Source: G963662655 sp963666875
GTDB taxonomy: Bacteria > Cloacimonadota > Cloacimonadia > Cloacimonadales > JAIOQZ01
DNA length: 64,000 nt
Assembly (NCBI GenBank): GCA_963666875.2
Contig: CAXXPU010000019.1
Location: 62,001 to 126,000 of the forward strand
Reading direction: 5' to 3'
Shown: one piece after another, positions 36,414-46,600 of the stretch
Layout of the letters: each line of letters begins with the position of its first letter
How positions within the stretch are numbered: the first letter of the stretch is position 1
Notes under the pieces: model-generated
What the model was told of the DNA's origin: nothing
Seen by the model: only the letters and a program-made list of their open reading frames with translations
Database searches by the model: none
Program-made: the position numbers and the translations under genes

Positions 36414-38075
36414 ATGAAACTTGGATTATGCATTCTCATTCTTGTAACGGCAACACTCATTTTATCAGCCCAGGATACCCGTATCGACACCCTGCAAACG
36501 CTGAACAGCTTCGGCTTCATGGGTGAATTCTGCTACCTGGATTATCAGGGCGATTACGAAGATATGCTTCAATACATTAACAACCTTTACGCCGGAGGGA
36601 ATCAGACCCTGCCCCAGGACTTCAATTGCAGCCTCTACTCGGGAATCGGCGATCCACAGAACCTCTTCTTCGGCAGGAACATGGACAATCCGGAGCTGGA
36701 TGTTCTGGTCGCGCGATATTCTCCACCCGGACAGTACAAGAATATCGCACTGACCCGGCTCAACGACGTCGGAATTCCCACCGGCTCGGATTACTCGGCT
36801 TTGAGCCAGCTACAGATGGAGCGACTTCTCTGGGCACCATACTTCGCGGCGGACGGATTGAATGAAACCGGGCTGTCAACTGGACTCGCCTTTGTTCCCT
36901 CGGTTACCTACGAACCGGATCCGGATAAGGATACAATCTTCATCACGATGCTTTGCCGGCGCATCCTCGATGGAGCCGCCACCTGCCAGGAAGCGCTCGA
37001 CATCGCAAACAGTTACAATGTCTTCGACCTCAGCCAGAACGTGGTCTCTCATCATCTTCTGGTGACCGATGCAAGCGGAGAATCGATCATTCTCGAATTC
37101 GTGGAAGATTGCTTCGTTGCCATACCGACCGACGTCAACTGGCAGGTGTTGACCAACACCGCCATCTATGAAAACACCCTTGAATATCTCTTCGGGCAGT
37201 GCTGGCGCTATCAATTGCTCTACGAAACCCTCGAAGAACAGAACGGGATCATCGAAGACTGGCGCGAAGCCATGGATATTGTTGCACTTCCCACATGGCA
37301 TAGCGGTACGCAGGGAACGCAATGGTCCACCGTCGCGGATATCAACGAAACCCTTCTCTACGTCTCCATCGATCGAGATTTCAACAACATCGCCCGGGTT
37401 GACGTGGAGACATTCGAGTTCCTTAATTACGGCAACCTCTACATCTCCGAACCGGATATCTTCGACGAGGACAACGACGGTCTGTTCGAGACCGGCGAAC
37501 TCGTGCTCGCCTATCTGACCGTTTCGGCTGACTTCCCGACACCTGGTCTATACGCGACCCTTACCGATCCCGATGGTCAGGTAACGCTCACCAGTGGCGA
37601 ATTCGACTACGGCGATCTTCAGCCCGGCATGGAAGTCGCCAATATCATCAGCCCGTTCCTGATCGAAATCCCGGAAGATCTCCAGCCAGGAATTGTCACG
37701 ATCGATGTTCTCTTCACCACAAGCTACGGTCGTACGTACGAAGATTCGTTCGAATTCGAAGTGGTTGAATCGAACGGCACGGACGACATTCCAGCGCCGC
37801 CTGTAACGATGCTCAGCAATTATCCTAATCCGTTCAATCCCGAAACGGTAATCTGTTTTTCTGTGCCCGAAAAAGGCATGACCAGTCTGGAAATCTTCAA
37901 CTGCAGAGGTCAGCGGGTGCGTTCTCTGGTCCACGATGTGCGAACGGAAGGTGAATATCGGGTTGTCTGGAGCGGAACGGACGATCGCGGTGCATCGCTT
38001 TCGAGTGGCGTTTATCTCTGTCGCCTTCAGACGGGTGATAAGTCCATGACGCGCAAATTGATGCTGATGAAGTGA
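36414..38075 (+). CDS. Secreted Ntn-type linear amide hydrolase (choloylglycine-hydrolase-like) with T9SS sorting domain
   Basis: A 553-residue exported amidase. After the signal peptide (ILILVTATLILSAQ) comes a propeptide and an Ntn-hydrolase domain: nucleophile Cys72 (FNCSLYSG), Arg88 and Asp91 in FGRNMDN, Asn150 in DGLNETGLSTG, and Asn248 in VLTNT. The Cys-Arg-Asp spacing (16 and 19) is the same as Cys2, Arg18, Asp21 in bile salt hydrolases and penicillin V acylases. The expected cleavage before Cys72 would free the catalytic amine. A beta domain (about 360-455) follows, then the sorting domain from residue 470 (YPNPFNPETVICFSV) to RKLMLMK. Substrate unknown: N-acyl amino acids, peptides or conjugates in the surroundings are plausible. 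Confidence 0.82.
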   Translation: MKLGLCILILVTATLILSAQDTRIDTLQTLNSFGFMGEFCYLDYQGDYEDMLQYINNLYAGGNQTLPQDFNCSLYSGIGDPQNLFFGRNMDNPELDVLVARYSPPGQYKNIALTRLNDVGIPTGSDYSALSQLQMERLLWAPYFAADGLNETGLSTGLAFVPSVTYEPDPDKDTIFITMLCRRILDGAATCQEALDIANSYNVFDLSQNVVSHHLLVTDASGESIILEFVEDCFVAIPTDVNWQVLTNTAIYENTLEYLFGQCWRYQLLYETLEEQNGIIEDWREAMDIVALPTWHSGTQGTQWSTVADINETLLYVSIDRDFNNIARVDVETFEFLNYGNLYISEPDIFDEDNDGLFETGELVLAYLTVSADFPTPGLYATLTDPDGQVTLTSGEFDYGDLQPGMEVANIISPFLIEIPEDLQPGIVTIDVLFTTSYGRTYEDSFEFEVVESNGTDDIPAPPVTMLSNYPNPFNPETVICFSVPEKGMTSLEIFNCRGQRVRSLVHDVRTEGEYRVVWSGTDDRGASLSSGVYLCRLQTGDKSMTRKLMLMK

Positions 38076-38097
38076 TTACACTGACACACACTTTCTT

Positions 38098-38127
38098 GTA
38101 GGGGCAATCCTCCGTGGTTGCCCCTAT
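38098..38127. repeat. Short derivative of palindromic repeat family B
   Basis: TAGGGGCAA and TTGCCCCTA pair around a 10-base loop, 22 bases after the amidase stop. It resembles a collapsed copy of the elements at 8501 and 36206 and may also end the transcript. Confidence 0.65.
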
Positions 38128-38178
38128 CCCTTTACCCGGTTTGGTTAAAAAAAGCACCTCGCAAGTCAAGAGAAAACG

Positions 38179-38210
38179 AAGGGGGGACAAAGGTGGGGTA
38201 TTCTTCTCTT
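38179..38210. repeat. Degenerate half copy of palindromic repeat family A
   Basis: AAGGGGGGACAAAGGTGGGG and the following TATTCTTCTCTT match one arm of the palindrome at 17555-17667 with one substitution and a small gap. It lies between two convergent genes. Confidence 0.6.
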
Positions 38211-38241
38211 GAAACTGAGATCAAACGAAGAACTGAGTTGT

Positions 38242-40143
38242 TCATTTCACATTGTCGGAAAATTGCATCTCGTAGAGCGTCTGATAGCGCGGACAACTTT
38301 CGAGCAGCTCGCTGTGCGTACCGGATCCGACCACCTTGCCTTTATCCATCACGTAGATGCGATCCGATGCGAGGATGGTCGAAAGGCGATGCGCGATCAT
38401 GACCACGGTGCGGTTGCGGGTCGCGTCGTCTATCGCCTGCTGCACCTTGCGTTCGGATTCCGTATCGAGCGCGCTGGTCGCTTCGTCGAAGATGAGGATC
38501 GGCGGATCGCCCACAATGGAGCGCGCGATGCAGAGTCGCTGCTGCTGACCGCCCGACAGATTCGATCCACCGGAGTTCAGTTCCGTCTCGTAACCTTTAT
38601 CCAACTCGACGATGAACTCCTCCGCGTGGGCAATACGGCAGGCCTTTTTCACCTGCTCCAATGATACCTCATCCAGCGTTCCGTAGCGGATATTGTAATC
38701 GATGGTGCTGGAGAAGAGAATCGAATCCTGCGTGACATAGCCGAAGAGCCGTTTAAGGTCTCGTATGCGGATTTTTTTAATGGAAATACCGTCGAAGATT
38801 ATATCGCCCGATGTGGCGTCGTACATACGGCAAAGGAGGTTGACCAGCGTCGTCTTGCCCGAACCGCTGGAACCCACAAGCGCGACCTTCTCTCCCTTGC
38901 GGATGGTCATGTCGATATCGTCGAGGACCTGCTTGTTACCGTCGTAGCTGAAACTGACGTGATCCAGCCGGATGCTGTCGTCAAAGCTCTTCTTCTCCAC
39001 CGGGTTCGGGTCGTCGGTGATCTCGGGTTCCAGATCCAGAACGAACGATACGCGCTCCAGCGAGACCGCGGCGCGGCGAATCTCGATATACGCCTTCGCG
39101 ATCTCCTTGATCGGATGCAGCATCGAGAACACCGCGAAGAGGAACGCGGAGAAATCGCCGAACGTGAAGTCGCCGCTTCCGCCAAGTACCATTTTACCGC
39201 CGATCAGGAGGATAATCATACCCGTAACGGCGCTGTTGATCTCCGAGAACGGCGTTCCCATCGAATTGTATATCTCCGACTTCCGCCAGTACCGGAAATG
39301 CCGTTTGTTGATGCTTTTAACGCGTTCGTACTCGTAGCGTTCGCGCGCATACGCCTTGACAATTTTCATGTTACGCATCGTTTCTTCGATCGTTGAGAAC
39401 ATATTGGAAAACTGCTTCTGAACGCGACGCGCGTACTTGCGAATCTTGTTGCCGAGGTAGTTGAGCGATCCGGAGAAAAGCGGCAGTATTACCAAACTGA
39501 TGAGGAACAGCCTGGAATTGAGGAATAGTGCAATCCTGAGAAAAATCAGCACGGTAATGATGTTGCGCATCATGATAAAGACTTGTTGCAGGTATTGACG
39601 ACTCACGATTTCGCCGTCGTTCACCATCCTCACCAAAGAATCGCCGGAACGATTCGTGCCGAAGAAGGCGATGCTCTGCTTGAGATAGGATTCCATCATC
39701 AGGTTGCGAAGATCGCGGATCGTCTTGCCGCGAAGGTTGGTCATCATCACCTTGTCCAGGAAGAAGAAGAGGCTTCGCAGGAAGTACAGGCCAAGGGTTA
39801 TTATGGCGATGATCTTCAGCAGAACAAACGAATCGGAGACTGCCATGATCTCTTTCAGGTTTGCAATCAGAGGACCCAGTTCCGATGTATCGGTCAGGGA
39901 ACCGATGCCGGGATGGGCTGCAAGAAACGTCTGTATCTGCTCCGTCATGGCGTTCAGCACCGACGGGACATCCGTGTATTGCACGTGCGTTTTATCGACG
40001 ACGAACACGTAGTCGAAAAGCGGAATCGCCATGGTCACGCTCACACCGCTGAACATGGCGTACAGCACCATCGTGATCAATCCACCGACGAAGAATCCCC
40101 AGTAGCGGGATGCAATCTTGTATAATCGAAGCAGGTTTTTCAT
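38242..40143 (-). CDS. MsbA-like ABC exporter (fused membrane and ATPase domains)
   Basis: A 633-residue half-transporter; as a homodimer it would export a lipid or lipopolysaccharide-like substrate across the inner membrane. I start at the internal ATG (KNLLRLYKIASRYWG); the open frame extends 13 codons further but those codons are the terminator hairpin of the upstream gene. The first 330 residues hold six membrane segments. The ATPase has Walker A GSSGSGKTT, Q-loop GYVTQDSIL, signature NLSGGQQQR, Walker B LIFDEATSALD and the H-loop MIAHRLST. No clear ribosome site precedes the chosen start, so a few residues are uncertain. Confidence 0.9.
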   Translation of the reverse strand: MKNLLRLYKIASRYWGFFVGGLITMVLYAMFSGVSVTMAIPLFDYVFVVDKTHVQYTDVPSVLNAMTEQIQTFLAAHPGIGSLTDTSELGPLIANLKEIMAVSDSFVLLKIIAIITLGLYFLRSLFFFLDKVMMTNLRGKTIRDLRNLMMESYLKQSIAFFGTNRSGDSLVRMVNDGEIVSRQYLQQVFIMMRNIITVLIFLRIALFLNSRLFLISLVILPLFSGSLNYLGNKIRKYARRVQKQFSNMFSTIEETMRNMKIVKAYARERYEYERVKSINKRHFRYWRKSEIYNSMGTPFSEINSAVTGMIILLIGGKMVLGGSGDFTFGDFSAFLFAVFSMLHPIKEIAKAYIEIRRAAVSLERVSFVLDLEPEITDDPNPVEKKSFDDSIRLDHVSFSYDGNKQVLDDIDMTIRKGEKVALVGSSGSGKTTLVNLLCRMYDATSGDIIFDGISIKKIRIRDLKRLFGYVTQDSILFSSTIDYNIRYGTLDEVSLEQVKKACRIAHAEEFIVELDKGYETELNSGGSNLSGGQQQRLCIARSIVGDPPILIFDEATSALDTESERKVQQAIDDATRNRTVVMIAHRLSTILASDRIYVMDKGKVVGSGTHSELLESCPRYQTLYEMQFSDNVK

Positions 40144-40153
40144 ATTTGTATAG

Positions 40154-40179
40154 AAAAAAAGAGAGGCTGAGCCTCTCTT
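40154..40179 (-). terminator. Terminator after the Nfu-type gene
   Basis: On the minus strand AAGAGAGGCT pairs with AGCCTCTCTT around a two-base loop and is followed by a run of Ts. It lies 16 bases after the Nfu stop and directly upstream of the exporter start. Confidence 0.83.
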
Positions 40180-40195
40180 CATAACTTGTACGGGT

Positions 40196-40420
40196 TTACA
40201 CCGAGATGACTTCCTTGACTTCGGGAATCTCTTCCTTCAGGACTCTCTCGATCCCAGCCTTGAGGGTAAGTGTCGCCATCGGGCAGTTTCCGCAAGCGCC
40301 TTTCAGACGAACTTCGATCACGTTATCCGCACGAATATTGATCAGTTCGACATCTCCGCCGTCCGCCTGAATCGCGGGACGAACTTTATCGAGTACTTTT
40401 TCAACAGCTTCTCTATCCAT
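40196..40420 (-). CDS. NifU-like (Nfu) Fe-S cluster carrier protein
   Basis: A 74-residue Nfu domain that carries an iron-sulfur cluster between two subunits and hands it to target enzymes. The paired cysteines are C43 and C46 in KGACGNCPMATLTLK, and the N-terminal part DKVRPAIQADGGDVEL is diagnostic. The start is the ATG seven bases after GGAGG; an upstream extension in the same frame has no ribosome site. It is a stand-alone minimal form without the extra N-terminal domain of NfuA. Its own terminator follows, so it is a single-gene unit. Confidence 0.92.
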   Translation of the reverse strand: MDREAVEKVLDKVRPAIQADGGDVELINIRADNVIEVRLKGACGNCPMATLTLKAGIERVLKEEIPEVKEVISV

Positions 40421-40669
40421 TGGATACCTCCATTGTTTATTGATAGTATCACATATACCGATATTCCCACCTATAAAGAATTTCACTGTTTTTTTGGCAA
40501 GGATAATCTTCACGCGACTGTTTCTGAAATGGATCGTGTGGCATTACAAGCATATCCGTATTTCATCGCGATATGTTTTTCTTGACAGTCATCATTTCAT
40601 GAATCAAATTAATTCAATAATATGTATCGCAATATAGTCATATAATATAAGCCCTTCAGGAGGTATCCT

Positions 40670-43600
40670 ATGAAGCGAATATTCCTGTTTTTCGTCCTTT
40701 TCCTGATGATTCCCTTGTCAATGTCCGCATACACTGTGCTCAACGGCAACATTTCCGGCATGACTATCAATGGTCCGCAGACATGGTATGTGACCGGGAA
40801 TCTCGCGGTTGACGCAGGCTCGACAGTAATAATCGAGCCAGGTGCGATTCTGAAGTTTGCCGACGGAATCAACTTCTACATCTATGGCGATGTCGTCGCC
40901 GAGGGAACGAGCATCCAGCCGATTTTCTTCACTTCGAAACACGACGACACGGTCGGGCAAATCATCTCCGACTCCTCCGGTGACCCGCAACCGGGCAACT
41001 GGAACGGTATCGAGCTTACAGGCGATGGTGCTTTCGCTTTCTGTACTTTCCGCTATGGCGGACATGTCTCCGGGATTCAGGATGCCAACCTGAGAGCCAA
41101 CGGCGGCGAATGCACGCTTTCCCACTGCACGTTCGAGTACAGCGATTACCACGGCTTCCAAAGTCTTCACTGCTCCCCCAATATCCAGTACTCCACCTTC
41201 TCCAACAACGATAATATCGGCGCATACATCAATCAGGACGCGGTTCTGATCTTCGTGAACAACACCATGGACAACAACGGCACTTACGCGGCTTACATCG
41301 GCAGTAACAGCCAGATCCAGTATGGCGCGGTCACCGGCAACTCCGGATCCGGTAACAGCTTTAACGGCATCGGAATCACCGGTAATCTGTTGACGAGTCA
41401 CCTGCAAAACAACGATGGACTCCCCTTCATCATCGACGGGTCAGTCTGCTGCTACCAGGACAACCCGCTGACGATTCACAGCGGAACCATCATCAAGGCG
41501 ATATCCAGCTCCTCGCTCAACATCTACAGCAGCATCGACGTCAACGGTACGTCAACCGCTCCGGTCGCGTTCACCTCGATTCGCGACGACGAATACGGCG
41601 GCGATACCAATAACGACGACGACGCTACCAGTCCTGAGCCGGGCGACTGGTACGGTATCAACTGCGACTGGGTCTCTGCCGATTCACCGGGGAACGGCGA
41701 TTTCGTTTATTGCCACATCCGCTACGGCGGGAACAATTATTCGACGTGGGATGCCGGTCTGTATTTTTCGCAGTCCGCCAGCGCGACGTTCACACGCGGT
41801 TCTGTTGAATACAGTTCGACCCGCGGGTTGCGAGCCAACCAGTGCTCTCCTTCGATCACGAACAGCAGTTTCATCGGAAACGTGCAGAACGGCATTTATA
41901 TCAGCGGTGGCGACAGCGAAGCGGTGATCAACAACAATATTTTCACCAACAACCTGCTTTACGCCTGCTGGATCAACGGCTGCCATCTGATAAGCTACAG
42001 CGGTAACACGGGCTCCGGTAACGAGATCAACGGTTTCGCGGTTCATGGCACCGTCTATGGCAATGCCGTCTGGACGCACCCCACGGCCACCTTCCCGTTC
42101 ATCCTGAACGGCAACACGACCATCAATTCAGGCGCGAGCCTCACCCTTCCCGCCGGAACCATCCTCAAGGCGGACACCAACTCGGATATATATTGCTACG
42201 GTACGATGGATGTTAATGGAATAAACGGCAATCCTGTGGTCATTACCTCTATCCACGACGACGCGTACGGCGGCGACACGGACGGAGTTCCTACCGAACC
42301 GGCTCCCGGCGACTGGTATGGCATAAACATGTACGGTGTGAACGAGAGTCAGGGAATCGGCACATTCGATTATTGTCGCATCCGCTACGGCGGCAATACC
42401 TACGGAACGCCCGACGCCAACATCGCATTCCACTACAGCGACGAGTGCCACTTCAACGACGGCTGGATCGAATACAGCGCGAACAACGGCATCAAAGGGT
42501 ACGCGTGCGATTTCAACGTGCAGCGCAGCTCTATAACCAACAACCAGGCAAACGGCTTGTATGCCAACGGCACGGCAACTTACCCCACCATCGACGACTG
42601 CATCTTCAACGACAACGTTGGTTACGCCGCTCTGATCACCGGCACGAACCTCGGTTCGTTCGAAGGCAACAGCGGAAACGGAAACGGTATCAACGGTTTC
42701 GGACTCAGCGGAATCGTCGATGAGAACGCGACGTGGATTCAAAGCTCACCGAATTTCCCCTATGTCATAAACGGCGCGCTGACGATTCCGCGGAATAACA
42801 CATTGAACCTGCCGCCCGGAACCACGGTGAAAGTCTCAGGTAACATTGAAATAATGGGCTATGGGACACTCAACGCGATCGGTTCCGAGGCGGATCCCAT
42901 TGCCATCACGTCCCTTGCCGACGACACATTCTCCGGCGATACGGATGGCGATTCCGGTCCTCCCGCAGCGGGTAACTGGTACGGCATTTATATGTATGGT
43001 GCCGGAGATGACCAGGGTATCGGAAGATTCGACTGGTGCCACATACGATATGGAGGTAATTCCTCCGGCTATGCGGATGCCAATATCCGTTTCTACCTGA
43101 GCGACTCATGCTATGTGAGAAACTCCACCATCGAATACAGCCAGCGCAATGGGCTTCACAACGCGACTTCTGAAGCGTGGTTCGAGGATAACAACTGCTC
43201 GAATAACATGAACAACGGCATCTACTCGAGCGGCACGACCGCGATTACCCATGCGACAGACAATGTCTGCGACGACAACGGACAGTATGGCATCTATCTC
43301 AACAACTGCAACCTTATTTCGTATAGCGGCAACAACGGAACGGGCAACGTCTGGAACGGCTTCGCGCTCCACGGTGTCCTGAACGAATCGGTTACGTGGT
43401 CTTCCGCAAGCTCGATCTATCCCTTCATCCATCTCGGCACCGTAAACGTACCGGCTGGGCTTTCTCTCGAAATCGTACCGGGCACTATCATCAAGTCATC
43501 GGGTACTGAGCACTATATTTACGGTACACTTCTGGCGGATGGAACGCCGGAGAATCCGATCGTGTTCACCTCGCTGCGCGACGACACATACGGCGGCGAT

Positions 43601-46600
43601 ACGAACGGCTCGGAGGACGAGCCTTATCCCGGTGAGTGGTTCGGCTATATGGTCTCCGGCAGCGACGCCGCATTGGGTACGGTCATGCTGGACAACTGTA
43701 TTTTCCGATATGGCGGTAACGCTGCGGGAACAGGCGATGCGAATCTCTATCTGCATTACGACGAAGTCGGCTCCACGATCACGAATTGTACATTCGATCT
43801 CAGCGCGAAATACGGTATTCGCCTGAACAACTCCAGCGCCGTTATCGAGAATTGTACGATTCGGAACAGCCAGCACAACGGTATCCATGTCACGGGTACT
43901 ACGGGGCTGGCGACGATTAACGACAATATCATGAATAACAATGGCGAATACGCCGCCCATCTGCAAAATGTAATCCTGAATTCGTACACCGGCAATACAG
44001 GCTCCGGAAATCGATACAACGGCTTCGGGATATACGGTGTCAGCGCGGACAACATCACCTGGGACGGCGCCGACCCATCCTTCCCGTTTATCCTGACAGG
44101 TACGGCAACGATCAGCACAGGCGATACCCTGACCTTCACGCCCGGTACAGTCATGAAGGCTGCGGGTGCGACTACGATGAATGTCTATGGCTGCCTCATC
44201 GCCGAAAGTCCCACCCGCAATCCCATCGTCTTCACTTCGATCAAAGACGACAGCATAGGCGGCGATACGAACAGCGATTCGACAACGACCACTCCGAATC
44301 CGGGCGACTGGTTCGGTATCTATCAGGGAGTCGGAAGCCATGGACAATACGATAATGTGCAAATTGATTACGGCGGTAACTCAGCTTCTATCGACGCCAA
44401 TATCTTCTTCCAGAACGCGACCGGTTGGTTCCGCAACAGCATCAGCAATCACAGCGGCGTCGATGGACTGCGCGTGAACCAGTGCGCTATCGAAATCACG
44501 AATTGCGAATTCACGGGGAACATCAGCAACGGAGTCTTTGTCAATGGCGCGGATTCCAACCCGATCATCAATAACAACAGCTTCCACAGCAATGGCTATT
44601 ACGGCGTGTTTATCAGCGATACCCAGCTTAGATCCTACTCGGGCAACACCGGTACCGGAAACGGCTTGAACGGATTCGGACTCAATGGAACCCTTCAAAT
44701 GGATGCGACGTGGTCGCACGCCACGGACCCGCTGTTCCCGTTCATCATGAACGGCGCAATCGATGTCATGGACGACGTCATACTCACGCTACCTGCCGGA
44801 ACCGTTCTTAAAGTGAACGGGGTCTGCAGGATGACGGTATATGGAACCATCGATGCCAACGGAACCGCTGTTTCGCCGGTCATCATTACGTCCGTGAAGG
44901 ACGACGCGCGAGCGGGTAACACCGATGGAGACAACGGCGATGCGGCGATCGGCGACTGGGACGGCATCTACTGCTACGGAGTGGACAATAACGACGGTGC
45001 GGGACAATTCGACTATACGATTATAGCCTACGGCGGGAATTCGAGTGGTCTCGATGCCTGCCTTCGCTATTACACAGCCGGAACGTCGTGGTTCAACAAC
45101 AGTATATGCGAGTACAGCGGTCAGCACGGCGTTTTTGTGCAATACAGCAGCCCAACGATCACCGATTCGCATTTCCGCTACAACACGCTGAACGGACTCC
45201 TTTGTCAATACGACACCACGAATCCGATCATCAACGACAACCAGTTTACCGATAACGGCTCCTACGCCATCCTGATGGAAAACACCACCATCGGATCGTA
45301 CGGAGACAACTTCGGCTCCGGAAACGGATACAACGGCTTCGGAGTCAGCGGAACCATCTCCGGCACGGCAATATGGACACCAGGTGGAACGACGTTCCCA
45401 TATATTCTGACAGGCAACCTCTACGTCATGGCAGGCACAAGCCTTTACCTCGATCCTGCTGTGGTCGTGAAATGCATTCCGGGTTCGCAATTGTACGTGT
45501 ATGGAAGCCTGTATGCCAGCGGCACAAACGGCTATGAGGTTACCTTTACCTCGGTTCGCGACGACTCGATCTGCGGCGACACGAATCACGACGGAACCGC
45601 CACCGAACCTGCCGCCGGTGACTGGTTTGGCATCTATATATACGGTGATGCAGGGAACGACGGTCTGGCTCAGTTCGATTATTGCGATATCCTATACGGC
45701 GGGAACAGTGCAGCCATAGACACGAACCTCCGATTCTTCGTCAGCGATCCCGATTGCTATTTCAACCACAGCTCTTCCATGTACAGCCATCAGGATGGAA
45801 TGCGAATCGAAGGCGCGTCGCCCACGATAACCAATTCCACCATAAGCGGCTCGCTACTGGCAGGTTTAAACGTGTTCGGTACCGCATCCGCGCCGATCGT
45901 TCAGAACAACGAATTCAACGACAACGGAACCTACGCCATGATCTTCAACGATGGCGAACTCCAGTCGATGCACGGCAATACCGGTAGCGGGAACCATTAC
46001 AACGGCATTTATCTCGACGGCAACGTATATGACAACATCACGCTGTCGTCGGAAGAGGGACTCCCGTTCATCCTCGGTAATTACGTGAATGTCCACACCG
46101 ACGCTGTCCTGAATATCGCGGCCGGAACCGTGTTCAAGAACAACTCCGACGGTTACCTCTACGTGTCAGGGACGCTGGATGTCCTCGGTACGAGCGTCGA
46201 TCCCGTGATCATGACCTCCATCAAGGACGACACGGTCGATGGCGATACGAACTCCGACGGCTCCACTACCACGCCTTCTCCGGGTGACTGGCACGGAATC
46301 CGTATTTATGGCGATGGCGTTGCGCAAGGCGATGCATCTCTGGATAACCTTCAGGTGTTTTACGCGGGATATACGGGTGCGTTCGATTCCGCGATCTACC
46401 TGCAAAACGGCGGCACATGCACACTGGACAATTGCGTGATCGATAACAGCCAGCAGTATGGGCTGTTCATCGAAAATTCAAATCCGACGATTCGTAATTC
46501 CACGATCCGCAACTGCCTCGACTACGGGGTGCTCATCAATGGGAACTGTCACCCCAATTTCGGGAATCTCAACGCCGAAGACATGGGCAACAACTACATC

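Noticed and set aside
40582..40646. Promoter of the beta-helix gene
   Set aside because: TTGACA at 40582 and TATAAT at 40641 are each perfect but far too widely spaced to form one promoter, so I did not list it as a feature.
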